Translations under genes and position numbers: made by a program
The notes under the pieces: generated by a model
Told to the model about the DNA's origin: nothing
The model's database searches: none
The model's input: only the letters and a program-made list of their open reading frames with translations
From: an uncultured Agathobacter sp.
GTDB taxonomy: Bacteria; Bacillota; Clostridia; Lachnospirales; Lachnospiraceae
Assembly: GCA_934365945.1 (NCBI GenBank)
Contig: CAKRNE010000015.1
Location: 1 to 58,962 of the forward strand
DNA: 58,962 nt
Direction of reading: 5' to 3'
Shown here: piece after piece, positions 54,433 through 58,962 of the stretch
Numbering within the stretch: position 1 is the stretch's first letter
Layout: every line of letters begins with the position of its first letter

Positions 54433-55215
54433 TTAATTCGTAGTTCCAAAAAGATTTGTGGTTCCGTGTGGAACACTTGGAATAACAGGCGGCTCATATG
54501 GCTTATCCAAACCATACAGGAAATATGAATCCATCTGCATCTCTCCTGACACCTTTCCAGTTGATTCGTCATAGCTTACGTTCAGCGTGCTGACTGTTTT
54601 TTTATTGGAAGATCCAATCACCTCACTAAGCATTGTCTTAAGACCATGATACTCTGTCGTAAATGACATTACAGAGTTTACATCATAAAGCTGATATCCT
54701 GTAACAGATGATTTTGATGAAGTATCACCTGTGTTCTGTGAAACTGTGCCGTCATCAGCTGACTGTGTATCTGTGTTTCCGCTTTCTGTGGTCTCACTGT
54801 CCTGCGCCTCACTACTTTGTGTACTGTTTTGTGAAGCGGCTGCATTATCCTCATCTCCTGACGGATTATTCACGTCTATCGCAACCGGTGAGCCAACTGT
54901 AAGCTCCGAAATACTTGTATTGGTTGATTTTTCGATTGCAACAGCATCCATGATGCCGTTTTCTATCTGTAGATAAGATGGAAAATTATCATACACCGTC
55001 TGCATTTCATCAGACATTACTTTTGTCTTTTCCGTGTATTCATCTGCTTTTGCGGCAAGTGTAGAAAGCTGATTATACTGGGATTTAAGCTGCATATTTT
55101 CTGACTGCAGTTTTTCTCTCTTATTTGCCTGCGGCGCAAAAACAAAAAAGTATGTAAGTGCTAAAACGGCAATTCCGGCTAATATAATTAGTAATTTTTT
55201 ATCTCTTGCTGACAT
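54433..55215 (-). CDS. pilO: PilO-like pilus assembly protein
   Basis: A 260-residue inner-membrane protein: short cytoplasmic start (MSARDKKLL), one helix (LIILAGIAVLALTYFFVFAP), then a coiled-coil stretch (REKLQSENMQLKSQYNQLST). A linker rich in Ser, Thr and Glu and a C-terminal ferredoxin-like domain (VMSFTTEYHGLKTMLSEVIG) follow. This is the PilO/GspM plan. It pairs with PilN, here fused to PilM next door, to link the cytoplasmic ring to the outside. AAGGAGGTG precedes the ATG. Confidence 0.8.
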   Translation of the reverse strand: MSARDKKLLIILAGIAVLALTYFFVFAPQANKREKLQSENMQLKSQYNQLSTLAAKADEYTEKTKVMSDEMQTVYDNFPSYLQIENGIMDAVAIEKSTNTSISELTVGSPVAIDVNNPSGDEDNAAASQNSTQSSEAQDSETTESGNTDTQSADDGTVSQNTGDTSSKSSVTGYQLYDVNSVMSFTTEYHGLKTMLSEVIGSSNKKTVSTLNVSYDESTGKVSGEMQMDSYFLYGLDKPYEPPVIPSVPHGTTNLFGTTN

Positions 55216-55227
55216 TTTAACACCTCC

Positions 55228-57081
55228 TTATTGTGCTGCATTATCCGATGTATTCTGTGATGCATTATCCTGCGATGTATTGTCATTTGAGCCATCGTTT
55301 TGTGTATCCGTTGTCTCAGATGTGTCTGAATCGTCCGACTTTTTAACATATGTGCAGTCTACTGTAAACTGTACATTTGATGCCCCGGTCTCATCTGTAT
55401 CATCTGTGATTGTAGAAACATTTGAAACCATAATACTGTCAAAGGTTCGAAGCTGCGTAATCACATCAGCGGCAACATCCTTGCTGCTCTGCGAGATTGT
55501 CATAGATACTCCGTCCGTTGTAACAGACATATTATCAATTCGTGCATCCGATGGAAGCTTTTTCTCAAGCTCATCAATAAAGCTGACTATCTCATCATTT
55601 TTATTGGATGATGCGTCCTGAAGCAGCTTTGTCCACTCATAATCGCTCTTGGTCTGATTGTATACATCATATATGTTCTGTGCATAGGACAAATCAGAAA
55701 CACGTCCTTTAAGCGCCATATTGTCAGATGTTAAAACAAGATTTGAAAAAATACTGTAAGCAATCAGTCCAACTGACGCTACCACACACACTCCGAGTAT
55801 TATAAGAGGTACGCCAAGTGATGCACCCTTTTGTGCTTCCACTCCTTCCGGCATCGGAAGCGGCTGTCCATCCGGTCCAAGTGGGGGCTGACCTTCCTGT
55901 TCCATCGGTATATTTTTCATTCCACCGATAGGTGTGGTAAAAATATTGCCCTTTGCCTTTTTCTCATCCGTTATCGGAAGTGGCTTTAATGTAGCACCCA
56001 CACAGTTGAAAAACTCTGCTATCTTGGTCTCTGCAAGATTTATATTTTTTGCAACACTTATTCCGTCAAACTGCTGCAGTGGAATAACCTTATAGTTCAG
56101 TTCATTTGTGAGAAGCTTGCTAAGTCCACTGAAATCTGCTCCCAAGCCCACAAGAAAAATCCTGTCAATCGGTCTGTCAACGTTTCTGGACTGATAATAG
56201 TCAACAACTCTTCCCAGACTGCTCACCAGATTGGCAAGTGTGTAGTTGACGTTGGCGCGAAGCTTTTTAAATCTTTCCGAGTCTATCTCGTGTCCCATGT
56301 CATCGCGCTCTGTATTTTCTATCTCCGGCTGTATGACATCTGATTTGAGCTCAAGGCAGGTCTTTCTCCTTGCCACATCAACAGCATCTGTAAACGAAAG
56401 ATACTCTCCAAACAGCTCGCTGTCCTGAATCTCCTCGATGGCATCTGCCAGTCCGTAATTCACATTTCGCTGAAGCTTTATCATATCTCCATCCATGACT
56501 GTGATGGTTGAAATCGTCTCATCTATCTTGATGGTGGCCTTTATGTCACCCGGAATTTCCCTTAGCATCAACTGCTTGATTGCATTTCCGCTGTAATCAA
56601 GTGCGACTATCTGAAGCCTGCAGTCTGCTGCGAGCTCCTCATATGATAATATAATCTCATTAGGTATGGCAATAACCGAAAGACGCATTTTCTTTTCTTC
56701 CGGTTTATCAATCTTTTCTATAACCTCATGAACGAGTTTGTACTGGCTTAAATCCACCGGAAAATAATCCGATGCATTCATCTGCAAAAGATCCTTTATC
56801 TGCTTTTCCTTTACAAGAGGAAGCTCCATCTCTCTCGATGCGATTCGTGTGGAGTTTAAGACAAAAACAGCCTTGTTGGTGTTTATCTTCTTTTCCTTAA
56901 TCTTGCTGTAAAGCATGGATCTGAACATGCTGTCCGCATGAACCACACCATCCTCTATCATTTCAGGTGGTGTTGGGAAGCTGAACATGCTGTGTACTTT
57001 TGGATTTTTTGTTTTATAATCAATTTCTACGACTCTGGTAAGGTTTTGTCCTATTTCAATTCCAAGTACTCTGTTTGCCAT
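55228..57081 (-). CDS. PilM-PilN fusion protein
   Basis: A 617-residue fusion. Residues 1 to ~350 are the actin-like PilM ATPase fold (VLGIEIGQNLTRVVEID, IFLVGLGADFSGL). A Pro/Gly-rich linker (PPLGPDGQPLPMPEG) leads to one membrane helix (GVPLIILGVCVVASVGLIAYSIF), then a PilN domain (YDVYNQTKSDYEWTKLL, KKLPSDARIDNMSVT). The tail is a Ser/Asp/Asn/Gln-rich low-complexity region. In most bacteria PilM and PilN are separate genes. ATG 57081 (MANRVLG) follows GGAGG; a start 15 bases earlier is unlikely. Confidence 0.88.
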   Translation of the reverse strand: MANRVLGIEIGQNLTRVVEIDYKTKNPKVHSMFSFPTPPEMIEDGVVHADSMFRSMLYSKIKEKKINTNKAVFVLNSTRIASREMELPLVKEKQIKDLLQMNASDYFPVDLSQYKLVHEVIEKIDKPEEKKMRLSVIAIPNEIILSYEELAADCRLQIVALDYSGNAIKQLMLREIPGDIKATIKIDETISTITVMDGDMIKLQRNVNYGLADAIEEIQDSELFGEYLSFTDAVDVARRKTCLELKSDVIQPEIENTERDDMGHEIDSERFKKLRANVNYTLANLVSSLGRVVDYYQSRNVDRPIDRIFLVGLGADFSGLSKLLTNELNYKVIPLQQFDGISVAKNINLAETKIAEFFNCVGATLKPLPITDEKKAKGNIFTTPIGGMKNIPMEQEGQPPLGPDGQPLPMPEGVEAQKGASLGVPLIILGVCVVASVGLIAYSIFSNLVLTSDNMALKGRVSDLSYAQNIYDVYNQTKSDYEWTKLLQDASSNKNDEIVSFIDELEKKLPSDARIDNMSVTTDGVSMTISQSSKDVAADVITQLRTFDSIMVSNVSTITDDTDETGASNVQFTVDCTYVKKSDDSDTSETTDTQNDGSNDNTSQDNASQNTSDNAAQ

Positions 57082-57125
57082 AACCAAGTCCTCCATATTT
57101 ATCTATGTTTTACACTGCACCCGGA

Positions 57126-57150
57126 TTGTGTGCTAAGCTTTGTGTGCTAA
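57126..57150. repeat. Direct repeat before pilM-pilN
   Basis: TTGTGTGCTAA occurs at 57126-57136 and 57140-57150. It is in the non-coding leader of pilM-pilN, close to the decamer array. Confidence 0.7.
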
Positions 57151-57200
57151 ACACTTTACACGATGTGCGTTTGTAAAATATTATATATTTTCGGTATATC

Positions 57201-57261
57201 TGTGCTTTATTGAGCTTTGCTGAGCTTTACTCTGCTTTTACTCTGCTTTGCTCTTCTTTCT
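57201..57261. repeat. Decamer repeat array between pilD and pilM-pilN
   Basis: Six adjacent 10- to 11-base units: TGTGCTTTAT, TGAGCTTTGC, TGAGCTTTAC, TCTGCTTTTAC, TCTGCTTTGC and TCTTCTTTCT. The consensus is TSWGCTTTRY on the plus strand. The period equals one helical turn. The array is in a 240-base gap that separates pilD from the rest of the pilus operon. Confidence 0.7.
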
Positions 57262-57321
57262 GCTCCCAAGATGTCTAAGTATCTGTTTTTATAACAAATA
57301 TGATACCTTATAGCATTTTTT

Positions 57322-58080
57322 TTAAAAGCCTGCGAGTGCCAGATATGCCGATATCATTTTCTCGCCCCATAGCATCGAAATAAATATTCCGGCTGCCAAA
57401 TATGGTCCCATCGCAAGCGTGCTGCCTGCTTTTGTTACTTTCATACGGATCAGATGTATCACGGAACCGATGATGCATCCCAAGAAAAATGCTAATGTTA
57501 TATTCTGCCAGCCTATCGCAAGGCCCGCGCATGCCATGAGCTTGACGTCTCCGCCGCCTATGGCTCTTCCTCCACTCAACATGAGGAGGATTTCAAGGAA
57601 TACACTGACACAAAAGAATCCTATCACATATTCAGACCAGTTGTCATGGTCTATAAACACATGTAGGATTCCAAGCACCAGTATAAATATATTGATTCCA
57701 AATGGAATTTCATATGTTCTCCAATCTATCACGCTGAGTACTATCAGTGCTGATGTCAGAAGGCAGTATATGATGCTTGATATTTCAAGCCCATTTACTG
57801 CAAATACTATTACATACATTATGCCGTTTAGTGCCTCAACTATAGGGTATTGAGGTGAAATCGGTGCCTTACACTTACGGCATCTGCCTCTTAGAAAGAG
57901 CCAGCTAAAAACCGGCACCATATCATACCATGCGAGCTGATACCCGCATTTCATACAGTGGGACCTTTCGGTCACCACTGTTTCATGCTGCGGTATTCGG
58001 TATATGCAGACGTTTAGGAAGCTGCCTATAACTATGCCGAAGGCAAATATTAAAATGTAGATGGGTATCAGGTCGGTCAT
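57322..58080 (-). CDS. pilD: Prepilin peptidase (A24 family)
   Basis: Membrane aspartic protease that cleaves and methylates prepilins. The N-terminal cytosolic domain has two Cys pairs, CMKC (42/45) and CRKC (67/70), typical of bifunctional PilD. The two catalytic aspartates lie in SVIDWRTYEIP (Asp119) and the motif GGGDVKLMACAG (Asp178). Length 252 matches the family. It follows the major pilin gene by 27 bases. No other peptidase gene is in the window, so it presumably processes all the prepilins here. Confidence 0.93.
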   Translation of the reverse strand: MTDLIPIYILIFAFGIVIGSFLNVCIYRIPQHETVVTERSHCMKCGYQLAWYDMVPVFSWLFLRGRCRKCKAPISPQYPIVEALNGIMYVIVFAVNGLEISSIIYCLLTSALIVLSVIDWRTYEIPFGINIFILVLGILHVFIDHDNWSEYVIGFFCVSVFLEILLMLSGGRAIGGGDVKLMACAGLAIGWQNITLAFFLGCIIGSVIHLIRMKVTKAGSTLAMGPYLAAGIFISMLWGEKMISAYLALAGF

Positions 58081-58107
58081 GGTTGGGTGTCCTTTATAGT
58101 CAAATTA

Positions 58108-58566
58108 TTAGTTTAATGAAAATACTTCATCCATATTTTTATTTGGTGACTTTTCATTTACAGCTTTATTCGTACTATCTGTATATGCAGCTGTCCATTT
58201 CCCAGTTGATGTATCTAATGTATATTTAACATTTCTCCATCCACTTGACTTTAAGTTTGCTGTTTGAGTTGATGCAGTTCCAGTCTTTGGAGTGATTGTA
58301 GCTGTAGCTGTTTTACCGCTAATTGCAATTTCCACAGATTGTATATCCTCATTATCTGAGATATCAGTCTCTACTGTAGACTTAAGTTGCTGTACACTCT
58401 GCATATCTGTTGACTGTCTTGACTTCTCTACATATTTGATAAACTGTGGAGCAAGGATTCCTACAAGTACTGCCATAATAGCAATTACAACGATCAGCTC
58501 TACAAGAGAGAAACCTTTGTTATTCTTCTGCTTCTTTCTCAATGTGTTTAGTACATTCTTTACCAT
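58108..58566 (-). CDS. Major type IV prepilin
   Basis: A 152-residue prepilin with leader ending KNNKG, cleavage before Phe19 in G|FSLVELIVVIA and Glu at +5 (Glu23). The mature domain has a long helix (FIKYVEKSRQSTDMQSVQQL) and a Thr/Ser-rich C-terminal sheet without cysteines. Being first in the operon, behind the strongest promoter and AAAAGGAG, it is probably the major subunit. Its size is that of typical PilA or PulG-like pilins. Confidence 0.88.
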   Translation of the reverse strand: MVKNVLNTLRKKQKNNKGFSLVELIVVIAIMAVLVGILAPQFIKYVEKSRQSTDMQSVQQLKSTVETDISDNEDIQSVEIAISGKTATATITPKTGTASTQTANLKSSGWRNVKYTLDTSTGKWTAAYTDSTNKAVNEKSPNKNMDEVFSLN

Positions 58567-58651
58567 AGTTCATTTCTCCTTTTCATTTAAAAACTTGGTT
58601 TTTTTCAAAGTGCTGTGCCCTATATATACAGCTCTTTGTTTTGATAGGAAA

Positions 58652-58680
58652 ATTGTACCACTATATTTTCAAAATTGCAA
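58652..58680 (-). promoter_or_regulatory. Promoter of the pilus operon
   Basis: On the minus strand TTGCAA (58680-58675), a 17-base spacer and TACAAT (58657-58652), about 85 bases before the pilin ATG. The 5' leader this gives is long enough for regulation. Confidence 0.75.
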
Positions 58681-58752
58681 GAGTAAATAGGACATTAGTC
58701 GCATGTTTTTCCTTTTATTTTCGATTGAAGCATTTTTCTCAGCATTTTCGCA

Positions 58753-58962
58753 TTAGCTCACAAGCCATTTTCTTACAGTTTCAACATCAAAATCTACGCA
58801 CTCAGCAATATCTTCTAACGAATGACCTTTTTTCTTAAGCTTTAAGGCAGTCTCCATTGCTTGTTTTTTCCGACCTTCTTCTCTGCCTTCTTTTCTGCCT
58901 TCTTTTCTGCCTGTCTGAAGTGCAACCTCTTCCCAGTAATCACTCACATTACACATCTCGTT
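58753..58962 (-). CDS. Rpn-family nuclease/transposase-like protein, C-terminal part
   Basis: The frame runs off the right edge, so only the last ~70 residues are seen. It has the charged repeat RKEGRKEGREEGRKK typical of the C-terminal tail of Rpn/PD-(D/E)XK proteins, then a short helical end (GHSLEDIAECVDFDVETVRK). The nuclease domain would lie beyond the window. It is upstream of the pilus promoter in the same direction. Confidence 0.7.
   Translation of the reverse strand, partial: NEMCNVSDYWEEVALQTGRKEGRKEGREEGRKKQAMETALKLKKKGHSLEDIAECVDFDVETVRKWLVS

Overview
The window looks like a chromosomal segment of a low-GC, gut-type Firmicute of the family Lachnospiraceae (Agathobacter/Eubacterium rectale or Roseburia-like). 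I infer this from gene content: GGGtGRT protein, DUF5688, DUF5057, Rpn-type nuclease remnants, a Spo0A DNA-binding domain, strong AGGAGG ribosome sites and AT-rich intergenic DNA. Most genes lie on the minus strand. The plus-strand block 25.4-37.0 kb holds a tRNA-Thr, an accessory metabolic cluster and the polyamine transporter. No phage, insertion sequence or CRISPR array was seen.

Layout. 0-7.6 kb: a receiver-domain remnant, then a TetR-controlled operon with two half-size ABC transporters and an ECF importer (S, T and fused A subunits), plausibly for metal-chelate or cofactor traffic. 7.7-10.3 kb: an uncharacterised GGGtGRT/NifU-like pair and a left-handed beta-helix acyltransferase-like protein. 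10.5-15.8 kb: a very long topoisomerase III with five C-terminal zinc modules and a coding minisatellite, paired with an AAA-type ATPase whose P-loop is degenerate. 15.8-22.2 kb: MATE exporter, asd, argH, queH and an HD phosphohydrolase, with two long hairpin elements (15815-16097 and 17713-17940). 22.3-25.4 kb: a GntR/ABC operon of the Ytr type with a possible 27-residue peptide. 25.4-26.0 kb: tRNA-Thr and two small genes, one frameshifted.

26.2-30.8 kb: a LysR regulator divergent from a four-gene, translationally coupled operon: NifV/LeuA-like condensing enzyme, YrdC/YciO-type carbamoyl-AMP enzyme, MFS transporter and PEBP-family protein. This is my best candidate for an undescribed small-molecule system. 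31.4-35.9 kb: cupin-XRE regulator and potA-potB-potCD, with permease and binding protein fused. 36.1-43.6 kb: DUF5688, glycogen synthase, a Spo0A homologue with a vestigial receiver behind tandem 0A boxes, and a heterodimeric ABC exporter.

43.8-58.6 kb: a 15-kb type IV pilus operon. It runs from the major pilin through prepilin peptidase, a PilM-PilN fusion, PilO and four prepilin-like proteins to a 1656-residue DUF5057 protein. The extension/retraction ATPases and PilC are not in the window. The window ends in the C-terminal piece of an Rpn-family protein.

Small palindromic repeats (three related copies at 22301, 32070 and 37092) are scattered between genes; one supplies the last codons of glycogen synthase. 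All functional assignments come from reading motifs; no database search was run.
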